Of a stretch of 64,000 nucleotides of DNA, positions 35,780 through 43,503 are shown piece by piece. The stretch is from Salana multivorans (GTDB lineage: Bacteria > Actinomycetota > Actinomycetes > Actinomycetales > Beutenbergiaceae). Where the stretch lies: NCBI RefSeq assembly GCF_003751805.1, contig NZ_RKHQ01000001.1, forward strand, positions 1,860,001-1,924,000, in the 5' to 3' direction. A program made the position numbers and the translations under genes. The notes under the pieces were generated by a model, which was not told the DNA's origin, ran no database searches, and was given only the letters and a program-made list of their open reading frames with translations. The number at the start of each line of letters is the position of its first letter. Position 1 is the first letter of the stretch.

Positions 35780-36766
35780 TCAGCCGATCGGGGCGACGAG
35801 GTCCCCGGCCGTCGCGCTGCCGGTCATGGTGCCGTCCGACACGAGGAGGCAGGACAGCATCCGGCTGCCGGCGTCCCACTCCTCCTGCGTCGGCACGAAC
35901 GCGTCGACGTAGAGGTTCTGCGTGTTCGCGGTCGGCGGGAGCGCGGACGAGACCGGGCCGTAGCACTCGTCGATGGCGTCGTCGTAGAGCGTGTCGTCGC
36001 CGGGGTAGGCCGTGCCCGTGCGGGTGAGCTGCGCGATCACCTCTCCGTCGTGCGGCTGAGCGCACGGCACCACGAGGATGTCGGCGTCGGTGATGCTGGT
36101 GGTGTCGAGGCACATGCCGGGCACGAGGTCGGCGACGGGGACGGTCTGCTCCTGGGAGACGTCGCCGGGGTTGACCCGGGTCGGGCCGCCGCCGAGCTGG
36201 ACGATGAGGTTCGCGAGCACGACGACGATGACCGTGAGCACCTGCAGCACCCCGACGACGATCGCCACGACGCCGATCCGGATGGACGCGCCGGCGCGGC
36301 GCGAGCGCGTGACGGACATGGCGCCGAGGACGATCCCGATGAACCCGACGACGAAGGCGAGCCCGAAGCCGATCCAGCCGATCGTCGTGCCGGGGTTGGG
36401 GCCCGTGCGCGGCGGCTGCTCGCCGGGACCGTCCGGCGGCTGGCCGTAGCCGGCCCCCGGCGGGGCGTAGGTCCCGGTCGGCGTCTGGCCGGGTGGGGGT
36501 GCGGCTGCGTAGCCGGAGGCGTACTGCGGCTGGGGCGCAGGCGGCTGGGCCGCCGGGCCGGCCGGCTGGTAGGGCTGCGCCGACGGGGCCGCGGGCTGGT
36601 GCGGTGCCGCCGCCGGCTGGTACTGCGGCGGCGTCGCCGGCGGCTGGGGCTGCGCCGGTGGCTGCTGCGACGGGTCGATCCCGTAGCTCCCGGAGGGCAC
36701 GACGCCGTAGCCGCCGCCGGCTGGCTCGGTCGGCGGCTGGGGGTCGTGGCCGGAGGGCGTGCTCAT
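35780..36766 (-). CDS. DUF4190 / septum-formation-family membrane protein, paralogue 1
   Basis: A 328-residue membrane protein. A Pro/Gln/Ala-rich cytoplasmic region (about 1-125) precedes two hydrophobic helices (about 130-155 and 165-192) of DUF4190 type, then an extracellular domain with paired cysteines (GMCLDTT, VVPCAQPHDGEV, IDECYGP, MLSCLL) that matches the Septum_form family, where C-x-x-PHxxEV is typical. I take the ATG at 36766, 7 nt after TAGGTT, instead of one three codons upstream. A close paralogue lies 51 bases downstream on the same strand (36818-37798). Function in the family is not well established. Confidence 0.82.
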   Translation of the reverse strand: MSTPSGHDPQPPTEPAGGGYGVVPSGSYGIDPSQQPPAQPQPPATPPQYQPAAAPHQPAAPSAQPYQPAGPAAQPPAPQPQYASGYAAAPPPGQTPTGTYAPPGAGYGQPPDGPGEQPPRTGPNPGTTIGWIGFGLAFVVGFIGIVLGAMSVTRSRRAGASIRIGVVAIVVGVLQVLTVIVVVLANLIVQLGGGPTRVNPGDVSQEQTVPVADLVPGMCLDTTSITDADILVVPCAQPHDGEVIAQLTRTGTAYPGDDTLYDDAIDECYGPVSSALPPTANTQNLYVDAFVPTQEEWDAGSRMLSCLLVSDGTMTGSATAGDLVAPIG

Positions 36767-36817
36767 GCGCAGCAACCTACCGGCACTTGCCGCGACGGTG
36801 CGCGCCGCGCGACGCCG

Positions 36818-37798
36818 TCAGGAGAGGTCCCCGGTGATCTGGCCGAGCGTGGAGCGCGCCGAGCAGGACATCGCCCGGACGCCCTCGTCCCAGGCCGCGG
36901 GCGTCGGGACGATCGGCCACGCGAGGAAGGAGTCGGCGGCGAAGCCGTGCTCGGCCAGGATGCCGGAGCACCACTCGGTGGCCGTCTCGAGCGCCGGGTC
37001 CTGCCCGGGGTAGGTGTCGGACGGGTAGTCGGTGACGGCGAGGACCTGGGCGAGGTGCGGCTCCGCGCAGGGGACCAGGTGGAGCTCGCCGACCTCCTGC
37101 TGCGGTGGCACGGTCTCGACGCAGTTGCCGGCCGCGAGCGCGCTCGCGTGGACCGTGCGGGGTGCCGCGACGTCCCCCGGGGTGGCCGTGAGGTCGGGGC
37201 CGGAGAACGCCCCGAGGCCAGCGGCGACCCCCAGCCCGACCCAGCCGAGCGTCCCGAGGATGCCGAGCCCCAGCCCGACGCCGGCGATCGCCGGGCTGCG
37301 TCGCCACTGCCGGGTGGTGCGACGCAGGCCGAGCGCACCGAGCACGACGGCGACCGGCCCGAGCCCGATCGCGCCCGTCGCGACCGCCGCGACGCTCACG
37401 GCGTCGAGCGGCGCTCGCTCGATCGCGGGGATGGCGAGACCGGCGCCGGCGGCCAGCGTCGTCGACCCCGCCTCCGACGAGGCGGACGGCGCCGACGCGA
37501 TCGACGCCGGCGGGGTTCCCGCGGCACCGGGCACCCCCCAGGCCTGCTGGCCGGGCGGCGGTGCCCACGGTTCCGCCGTCGGGCCGGCGACGCCGGGTGG
37601 CGGTGCCCACGGCTCGGCTGTCGGGCTGGCGACGCCGGGCGGCCCACCCTGACCCGGACCGGCCGGCGCGGGCGCCGCCCGCTCGGTGCGCGCCGAGTAG
37701 GGGCTGCGTCGTCGGCGCGCGGCCTCCTCCGGCGACGCGTCCGGCGCCTTCGGGATCTCCGGCAGCCCGCCGTCCTCGCCCCCCGCGTGCCGGCTCAT
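36818..37798 (-). CDS. DUF4190 / septum-formation-family membrane protein, paralogue 2
   Basis: A 326-residue protein with the same plan as its neighbour: Pro-rich cytoplasmic part with a duplicated PTAEPWAPPPG unit, two hydrophobic helices (about 128-157 and 170-195), and an extracellular domain with CVETVPP, LVPCAEPHLAQVL, TEWCSGIL and AMSCSAR cysteines. The conserved PCAEPH and W-D-E-G-x-R-x-M-S-C stretches show it is a diverged tandem duplicate. Its start overlaps the exonuclease III stop by four bases (ATGA), so it is co-transcribed with xthA. A role in cell-envelope or septum biology is suggested only by the family name. Confidence 0.82.
   Translation of the reverse strand: MSRHAGGEDGGLPEIPKAPDASPEEAARRRRSPYSARTERAAPAPAGPGQGGPPGVASPTAEPWAPPPGVAGPTAEPWAPPPGQQAWGVPGAAGTPPASIASAPSASSEAGSTTLAAGAGLAIPAIERAPLDAVSVAAVATGAIGLGPVAVVLGALGLRRTTRQWRRSPAIAGVGLGLGILGTLGWVGLGVAAGLGAFSGPDLTATPGDVAAPRTVHASALAAGNCVETVPPQQEVGELHLVPCAEPHLAQVLAVTDYPSDTYPGQDPALETATEWCSGILAEHGFAADSFLAWPIVPTPAAWDEGVRAMSCSARSTLGQITGDLS
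37557..37640 (-). repeat. Two 42-bp tandem repeats within paralogue 2
   Basis: Units 37557-37598 and 37599-37640 differ at only a few bases and each encodes a 14-residue Pro-rich unit containing PTAEPWAPPPG. The repeat is in frame and lengthens the disordered cytoplasmic part. Confidence 0.8.
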
Positions 37799-38580
37799 GC
37801 GGGATCCGCCAGCTCGACGACGACGGGGGCGTGATCGCTCGCGCCCTTGCCCTTGCGCTCCTCGCGGTCGATCCGCGCGCCGGTGACCCGCGCCGTGACC
37901 TCGGGCGAGCCGAGCGCGAGGTCGATCCGCATGCCCTGGCGCTTGGGGAAGCGGAGCTGGGTGTAGTCCCAGTAGGTGTACTCACCGGGGGTGTAGCTGC
38001 GCGTGAGCTCCGTGAAGCCGGTGGCCTCGATCGCGGCGAGGGCCTCCCGCTCCGGCGCCGTGACGTGGGTGCTGCCCTCGAAGAACTCGCGGTCCCACAC
38101 GTCCTCGTCGAGCGGGGCGATGTTCCAGTCGCCGAGCAGCATCGTCGGGGTGCCCGACGCGATCCAGCTCGCGGCGCTCGCGCGCAGCGCGGCGAGCCAC
38201 TCGAGCTTGTAGGCGTAGTGCGGGTCGACGATGGTCCGCCCGTTCGGCACGTAGAGCGACCAGACGCGCACGCCCCCGCACGTCGCCCCGAGCGCCCGCG
38301 CCTCGGTCGCGAGCTGCTCACCCCAGCCGGGCTGAGCCTCGAAGGCCGTCTCGACGTCCTCGATCCCCACGCGGGACACCACGGCGACCCCGTTCCACTG
38401 GCTCAGGCCCGTGTGCGCGACCTCGTACCCGATCGCCTCGAACGGCAGGTGCGGGAACTGGGCGTCCTTGCACTTCGTCTCCTGCATGGCGAGGACGTCG
38501 ACGTCGTTGCGCTCGAGCCAGGAGGTGACCCGATCGACGCGCGCTCGGATGGAGTTGACGTTCCACGTGGCGATCCGCAT
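37795..38580 (-). CDS. xthA: Exodeoxyribonuclease III (AP endonuclease)
   Basis: A 261-residue exonuclease-endonuclease-phosphatase fold enzyme that cleaves at abasic sites and trims 3' ends in base-excision repair. Seen are the N-terminal IATWNVNSIRAR, the metal ligand Glu in QETKCKD, the LYVPNG loop, LLGDWNIAP with catalytic Asp/Asn, RIDLALGS and the terminal GASDHAPVVVEL with catalytic His. The ATG at 38580 aligns with the family start and is 7 nt after TACGGT (38593-38588), so the transcript is probably leaderless. Its end overlaps the start of the Septum_form gene downstream. Confidence 0.95.
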   Translation of the reverse strand: MRIATWNVNSIRARVDRVTSWLERNDVDVLAMQETKCKDAQFPHLPFEAIGYEVAHTGLSQWNGVAVVSRVGIEDVETAFEAQPGWGEQLATEARALGATCGGVRVWSLYVPNGRTIVDPHYAYKLEWLAALRASAASWIASGTPTMLLGDWNIAPLDEDVWDREFFEGSTHVTAPEREALAAIEATGFTELTRSYTPGEYTYWDYTQLRFPKRQGMRIDLALGSPEVTARVTGARIDREERKGKGASDHAPVVVELADPA

Positions 38581-38619
38581 GACACCAACCGTATCCGCGA
38601 CCACCGACACCGGCGGGTC

Positions 38620-40989
38620 TCAGCCCTGAGCGTCCTCGCCCGGGTCGGCGGGCGCCGCCGACGACATCCGGTGGTCTCCGCCCGCGGCGTCGGGCGTCCC
38701 CGCCAGCGTCGCCGCCGCGCGCTGCTCCAGCCGGTCGGCGAGCCGGTCGACGTCGTCGAGCACCCCGGGGATGCCGTTCCAGGCGTCGCGGACGTCCTGG
38801 ATGCGGAACGCCGGCAGACCCGTCAGCTCGGCCACCTGCGCGATGATCGTGTCCATCGCGCTCTCGTAGCCGGTGGTCTGGGCCATGGCCGCGCGGAAGC
38901 CGCTGACGAACTCCTGGACCTGGGCGACCTGCCCCTCGGTCATCTCCGCCGCGAGCGCGAGGAACTCGCCGATCTCGGCGGCGTTGTCACGGACCGACTC
39001 GACCGGGGCGCGCACGGCCCCCTTGGCCGTGTCGGTCGCGGCCCGCACGCGCGCCACCATCGCCTCGAGGGCGTAGCCGGCGACGCCGGCGCCCGTGTTG
39101 AGGACGCCCTCGGCGAGGTCGGCCAGCGCGCCGTCGCCCAGCTCGGCGCGGGGGATCTCGACGGTCGGGACGGTGAGACCGTCGATGGCCGTGAGGATCT
39201 CCGCCGATCCCGCCTGGACCGCGTCCGCGTTCGTCCGGCCGTCGCGCGCGGCCTGCTGGAACTGCTGCAGCGCTGCGATCCGCTCCTCCATGGCCGCCAG
39301 CGCGGTGTCCGACGCCCCGCGCAGCACCTCGAAGCTCGACTTCCCGTCGAAGAGCTCGGCCGAGACACGGTCCATGGAGGCGAGCGACTGGGCCGACGCC
39401 TCGCTCACCGCGGCCAGCTCCGCGTCGATCCCCGCCCACGCCACCCGGCCGGCGGCCGAGGTCGCGCGCAGGTTCGCGGCCTGCGCCAGCATCGCGGGTG
39501 CGAGGGCCACGTCGCCGAGGTCCCCGGCCGACAGGCGCTGGAGCGGGTCGGCCTCCTGCTGGACGCTGGGGCCCGCCGCCTGGCCGGACGTGCGGCGCTC
39601 CGTGAGCAGGTCGCCGCCCCAGACGTTGAACATCTGCTGCGCCCAGTCGAACAGCGTCTTGCCCCAGTTCTTGGCCATCCGCGCGAGTATCGCGAGGGCA
39701 CCCCGGTTCGCGCTGACGATGCCCGTCTGGGAGACGCCGGCCGACGCCAGCGCGATGATGTCGAGCACCATCGAGACGGCGGAGCCCATCGAGTTGGCGG
39801 CGTAGCCGTCGGCGAGGGAGGCCCAGGCCTCCTGCTGGTCCGGGTTGTGATCGGCGTTGTAGGCGGCTCCGACCATGAGCCCGGTGTCGAGGAACGTGAG
39901 CACCGTCGAGAAGTAGGCCTTGGCGAGCGCGAAGACCCCGTGCGCCGACGCCGAGACCGGGATGAACTCGGCGCCGATGACGGAGACGGCGAGACCGTCC
40001 TGGACGAGCTCGTTGATGTAGACGACGTGGCCGACCGCACCGTTGAGCATGTTGATGCCGTTGCGGACCATGAGGAACACCGAGAAGATCGGGTGCTCGG
40101 TCATCGCCCCCGGCGTGGCCCTGACGTCCTGGGCGAACTGGAGGGCGTCGGCCGCCAGCCCGCCGTACAGCCCGAGACCCGGGACGGCCCGGCCGAACTC
40201 GAGCGGCGTGCGGATGTAGTTGCCGTTGTCGACGACCCAGCCCGTGAAGTCGAACGGCGGCGACACCGTTGCCGGACCGCCGCCGGTCCCCCCGGTGCCG
40301 CCCGCGCCCCCGTTCCCGCCGCCTCCGCCGCCGCTCCCGCCACCGTCGCCGCCACCGCCGTCGAGCGTGGCGGCGGGACCGTCGAGGGGGACGCCCGCGG
40401 CCGGGCCGGCGTCGGCCGGGACGAGCCCGAGCTCCTCCGGTCCGCTCGCCGTCGGCTCCGGGACGACGGGGGCGGCCGGGACCGGCTCCGGTGCGGGGAG
40501 CGTGACCGGCTCGACGGACGCGACGGGCCCGGCGCCCGGGTCGCCGGACGTCGCCGGACCCTCCGACGCCGCGGAGGACGACGCCGGGCCGGTGGACGTC
40601 GCCGGGTCGGTCGGGGTTCCGCCGGACGCGCTCGCGGCGCCGGGGTCGAGGGACATGCCCGGGTCGAACGAGGCGGCCGGTCCCGGCATCGAGACCGCGG
40701 CGTCGGTCGCGTCCGACGTCTCCGGCTCCCGCTCGTCGAGCGGCTGGGACGGGGCGTCGCGCTGCAGGCTCGCCGCGACGGCCCGGTTGCCGGCCAGGCG
40801 CTGCAGCGCGTGCACCCGGGCGTGCGAGGCGGCGGACAGCCGCGGCGACGCGGGGCGAGCTCCCGCCACGGTCACCCCGGCCGCGAGGTCAGGCCCGGAC
40901 GCGAGACCGGCCCCGGACGCGCGGTCGGGCCCGGACGGGCGTCGAGCGGTCGTCTCGATCGTCTCCGTCTCCGCGGTCTGGGGCGTCAC
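38620..40989 (-). CDS. Large protein with N-terminal LQRxxGNxAV motif, eCIS-cargo-like
   Basis: A 789-residue protein of unknown function. Residues 62-77 read LQRLAGNRAVAASLQR, close to the short helix found near the N-terminus of many actinobacterial proteins linked to extracellular contractile injection systems (eCIS; DUF4157-type). A disordered Pro/Ala/Gly region (about 80-255, with a run of Gly) is followed by several hydrophobic or amphipathic segments (about 285-450) and a long helical, coiled-coil-like C-terminus (about 520-770). No signal peptide is seen. The GTG at 40989 follows GGGAGG at 5 nt. No eCIS structural gene is in the window, so cargo status is inference. Confidence 0.7.
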   Translation of the reverse strand: MTPQTAETETIETTARRPSGPDRASGAGLASGPDLAAGVTVAGARPASPRLSAASHARVHALQRLAGNRAVAASLQRDAPSQPLDEREPETSDATDAAVSMPGPAASFDPGMSLDPGAASASGGTPTDPATSTGPASSSAASEGPATSGDPGAGPVASVEPVTLPAPEPVPAAPVVPEPTASGPEELGLVPADAGPAAGVPLDGPAATLDGGGGDGGGSGGGGGGNGGAGGTGGTGGGPATVSPPFDFTGWVVDNGNYIRTPLEFGRAVPGLGLYGGLAADALQFAQDVRATPGAMTEHPIFSVFLMVRNGINMLNGAVGHVVYINELVQDGLAVSVIGAEFIPVSASAHGVFALAKAYFSTVLTFLDTGLMVGAAYNADHNPDQQEAWASLADGYAANSMGSAVSMVLDIIALASAGVSQTGIVSANRGALAILARMAKNWGKTLFDWAQQMFNVWGGDLLTERRTSGQAAGPSVQQEADPLQRLSAGDLGDVALAPAMLAQAANLRATSAAGRVAWAGIDAELAAVSEASAQSLASMDRVSAELFDGKSSFEVLRGASDTALAAMEERIAALQQFQQAARDGRTNADAVQAGSAEILTAIDGLTVPTVEIPRAELGDGALADLAEGVLNTGAGVAGYALEAMVARVRAATDTAKGAVRAPVESVRDNAAEIGEFLALAAEMTEGQVAQVQEFVSGFRAAMAQTTGYESAMDTIIAQVAELTGLPAFRIQDVRDAWNGIPGVLDDVDRLADRLEQRAAATLAGTPDAAGGDHRMSSAAPADPGEDAQG

Positions 40990-41127
40990 GGCTCCCTCCC
41001 TCGGCCGCGATGTCCGTCGCGGTCGGGGCGGATCGCCGGCGCGCTCGCTGGAAGCGCCATGGGCGGAGCCTCGCAGGCGGGAGTGCGTCGACCTCGCCCC
41101 TTCGCCGCGTCCGGTCGGGCTCCGCCC

Positions 41128-41145
41128 CCTGCCCGAACGGGCAGG
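41128..41145. promoter_or_regulatory. 18-bp dyad in the divergent intergenic region
   Basis: CCTGCCCG-AA-CGGGCAGG is a perfect dyad located between the divergent eCIS-cargo-like gene and the membrane protein gene, 33 bases upstream of the latter's proposed -35. It could be an operator for either gene; no protein is assigned to it. Confidence 0.4.
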
Positions 41146-41177
41146 CTCGCGCTCGGGAACCACCGGTGACGCGCCGC

Positions 41178-41212
41178 TTGACCAGCCCGGCAACGTCCCT
41201 GATCCTTCAAGC
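41178..41212 (+). promoter_or_regulatory. Promoter of the 41213 membrane-protein gene
   Basis: TTGACC at 41178-41183 and GATCCT at 41201-41206 are separated by 17 bases, an ideal housekeeping-sigma spacing. The -10 ends 6 nt before the ATG, so the message should be leaderless. It is one of the few promoters here with both elements recognisable. Confidence 0.6.
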
Positions 41213-41983
41213 ATGGGTAAAGCGACGGTCGAGACCTCCTCGGACCGCGGGCAGGTCGACCCGGGGCGATGGGAGCGCGAGTGGCACCGCTCGGGAACGC
41301 GAACGCTCCGCGTGATCGGTGGGCCGACGCTCGTCCTCGTCGCGATCCTCGCGGGCCTGGTGACGCTGACCGCGCGGGGCGGGATCGAGAGCAGGCTCGC
41401 GTTCCCCGCGATGCTGCTCGCGACGTTCGTCGTCGTGCTCGTCATCGTCGGCATCGCGCTCTGGCTGAGCTCGGCGCGGCTCACCTGGCTGGTGCGCTCG
41501 ATCCGCCGTGCCCAGCCGGAGGTCGTGCTGGTCGGAGCGCACGTCGATCGCCGTCGGCTCCTCGACGTCCTCGGGGTCGACGGTCCGTCGCCGCGCGTCG
41601 CGATCGCGATCACGGCGACACCGGCCGGCCTCGCCATGTGGCGCGACCCGGACCGGCCCTTCTTCGCGACGCCGTGGAGCTGCGTCGCGCTCGCCCGGTC
41701 GGCCGCCGTGGAGTCGACGGAGGTGAAGGGACGGTTCTGGCGCACGTTCCGGTTCGCGCTGCGCACCGGCGGCCCCGAGCGGTACCTCAGCGTCAACCTG
41801 CTGCACGGCCTCCCGCTCGCCCGGTACGTCCCGCCCGACGGCCTCGACGCCTTCGCCCGGACGTGCGACCTCCTCGCGGGACGCCGGCTCGACGGGAGCC
41901 AGCCGGTCGACGCCCCGGCCGACCCGCCGACCGACCTGCCCGACTGGGGTTCGTGGGGTTCGTCCAGCACGATGGGACGATGA
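41213..41983 (+). CDS. Membrane protein of unknown function (two N-terminal helices)
   Basis: A 256-residue protein that I do not recognise. Two strong hydrophobic helices (about 34-54 and 62-85) precede a cytoplasmic-looking mixed alpha/beta domain with a WRDPDRPFFATPW segment. The ATG at 41213 fits the promoter. It overlaps the SDR start by four bases (ATGA), so the two are coupled, and it diverges from the large eCIS-cargo-like gene. The N-terminal 30 residues are hydrophilic, consistent with the N-terminus inside. Confidence 0.7.
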   Translation: MGKATVETSSDRGQVDPGRWEREWHRSGTRTLRVIGGPTLVLVAILAGLVTLTARGGIESRLAFPAMLLATFVVVLVIVGIALWLSSARLTWLVRSIRRAQPEVVLVGAHVDRRRLLDVLGVDGPSPRVAIAITATPAGLAMWRDPDRPFFATPWSCVALARSAAVESTEVKGRFWRTFRFALRTGGPERYLSVNLLHGLPLARYVPPDGLDAFARTCDLLAGRRLDGSQPVDAPADPPTDLPDWGSWGSSSTMGR

Positions 41984-42735
41984 CCACCGCACTCATCACG
42001 GGAGCGAGCGCCGGGCTCGGCACCGAGTTCGCCTGGCAGCTCGCCGAGTCCGGCCACGACCTCGTCCTCGTCGCTCGTTCCGTCGACCGGCTCGAGACGC
42101 TGGCGGAGCAGCTTCGCGCCGCCGCGCGCGTCCAGGTCGAGGTCCTGCCGGCCGACCTGGCCGACCCGGACCAGCTCGCGCTCGTCGTCGAACGGGTGCA
42201 TGCGGGCAGTCCCGCGCCGGTCGACGTCCTCGTCCTCAACGCCGGGTACGGCCTCGGGGCGACGTTCCACCGGACCGCGCCCGGGGTGGAGGAGGCGGCG
42301 CTCGCGGTCATGGTGACGTCCGTGCTCGTCCTGGCGCGGGCGGCCGTCGAGGAGATGGTGCCGCGCGGCCGGGGGACGATCATCACGGTGGGGTCGGTGG
42401 CCGGGCTCATGGCATCCGGGACCTACTCGGCGCACAAGGCCTGGGTCCGCACGTTCACCGAGGGTCTCGGCCGTTCGCTGCGGGGGACCGGCGTCACCGC
42501 GACGGTGGTCAACCCCGGCCTCACCCGGACCGAGTTCCACGACCGGGCGGGCTGGCGGGCGTCCGGCTTCCCCCGCTGGGCGTGGCTCTCGGCCTCGGAC
42601 GTCGTCGCCGACACGCTCGCGGCGGCGCGGGCCGGGCGCGTCGAGGTGACGCCATCGCTGCGCTACCGCGCGGCGTCGTGGCTGCTGCGGCACCTGCCGC
42701 GCGGCGTGGTCCGGCGGATCAGCCGCTCGTTCTGA
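41980..42735 (+). CDS. Short-chain dehydrogenase/reductase
   Basis: A 251-residue classical SDR. The NAD(P)-binding TGASAGLG motif is at residues 7-14, NAG at 87-89, and the catalytic Ser139, Tyr149 and Lys153 (in YSAHK) are all present. An Arg after the second strand (VARSVDRL) suggests NADP preference. The C-terminal basic helix (ASWLLRHLPRGVVRRISRSF) may touch the membrane, fitting its coupling to a membrane protein gene. Substrate unknown. The ATG overlaps the upstream stop. Confidence 0.92.
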   Translation: MTTALITGASAGLGTEFAWQLAESGHDLVLVARSVDRLETLAEQLRAAARVQVEVLPADLADPDQLALVVERVHAGSPAPVDVLVLNAGYGLGATFHRTAPGVEEAALAVMVTSVLVLARAAVEEMVPRGRGTIITVGSVAGLMASGTYSAHKAWVRTFTEGLGRSLRGTGVTATVVNPGLTRTEFHDRAGWRASGFPRWAWLSASDVVADTLAAARAGRVEVTPSLRYRAASWLLRHLPRGVVRRISRSF

Positions 42736-42742
42736 CGCCCCC

Positions 42743-42862
42743 GTCCGCTCTCTGCGGATCGGACGCGCCGCCTCGGCCCCGTCGTGCGCGTCGTCGCAGG
42801 TCGCAGGGCTGGAGGCCGCCGGGCGGGCGCGGGCGGGGTGGGCCGATCCGCGCGGAGCGGAC
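42743..42862. repeat. Inverted pair of REP-like units (TCCGC-N5-GCGGA), element C
   Basis: Unit C1 at 42743-42762 (GTCCGCTCTCTGCGGATCGG) and unit C2 at 42843-42862 are in opposite orientation; reversed, C2 differs from C1 at three of 20 positions. Each unit is itself a small hairpin. They occupy the 157-base spacer between the SDR gene and pyrE. A matching inverted pair (element D) lies downstream of purD, so this is a repeated bipartite element, in plan like enterobacterial BIMEs or a MITE with hairpin ends. Confidence 0.75.
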
Positions 42863-42892
42863 GCCCCGGGGCGGCAACTACGCTGGGCGATC

Positions 42893-43462
42893 GTGAGCAC
42901 CCCGAAGCAGCGCCTGGCCGACCTCGTCTCCGATCTCGCCGTCGTGCACGGCCGCGTCACCCTCGCCTCCGGGCGGGAGGCCGACTACTACGTCGACATG
43001 CGCCGCGCGACGCTGCACCACGAGGCCGCGCCGCTCATCGGGCACCTGCTGCTGGACAAGCTCGAGGAGAACGGCTTCGGCCCGGGCGAGATCGACGCCG
43101 TCGGCGGGCTCACGATGGGTGCCGACCCGGTCGCCGCCGCGATGCTGCACGCCGCGGCGTCCCGGGGGCTGGAGCTCGACGCGTTCGTCGTCCGCAAGGC
43201 CGCCAAGACCCACGGCATGGGCCGGCAGGTGGAGGGCCCGGACGTCGTGGGCCGCAAGGTCGTCGCGCTCGACGACACCTCGACCACCGGCGGCTCGATC
43301 CTCACCGCCGTCGAGGCGCTGCGCGAGGCCGGTGCGGAGGTCGTGGCGTGCGCCGTGGTCGTCGACCGCGACACGGGTGCCCGCGAGGCCGTCGCCGAGA
43401 CCGGCCTGCCGTACTTCTGGATCCTCGACACCGAGGATCTCGGCCTGCCCGCCACCGACTGA
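42893..43462 (+). CDS. pyrE: Orotate phosphoribosyltransferase
   Basis: A 189-residue type I phosphoribosyltransferase that makes orotidine 5'-phosphate from orotate and PRPP in pyrimidine synthesis, releasing PPi. The PRPP-binding motif VVALDDTSTTGGS is near residues 122-134, the mobile loop KAAKTHGMGRQVEG precedes it, and the N-terminal LASGREADYYVDMR is the usual orotate-side start. The GTG at 42893 lies 8 nt after TACGCT (42879-42884), pointing to a leaderless transcript. It stands alone, away from other pyr genes, and converges on the anti-sigma-like gene. Confidence 0.95.
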   Translation: MSTPKQRLADLVSDLAVVHGRVTLASGREADYYVDMRRATLHHEAAPLIGHLLLDKLEENGFGPGEIDAVGGLTMGADPVAAAMLHAAASRGLELDAFVVRKAAKTHGMGRQVEGPDVVGRKVVALDDTSTTGGSILTAVEALREAGAEVVACAVVVDRDTGAREAVAETGLPYFWILDTEDLGLPATD

Positions 43463-43503
43463 CGCCGTCCTCGGGACGCCTCACGCCCGGGCGCGCGGCC
43501 AGC

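Noticed and set aside
37557..37640. Possible CRISPR or minisatellite array
   Set aside because: Only two 42-bp units, in frame within a coding sequence and without spacers; a coding tandem repeat explains it.
40990..42960. N-terminal extension of the eCIS-cargo-like protein by about 650 codons
   Set aside because: The extension is antisense to the SDR and membrane-protein genes and lacks protein-like sequence; the GTG at 40989 has a strong ribosome-binding site.
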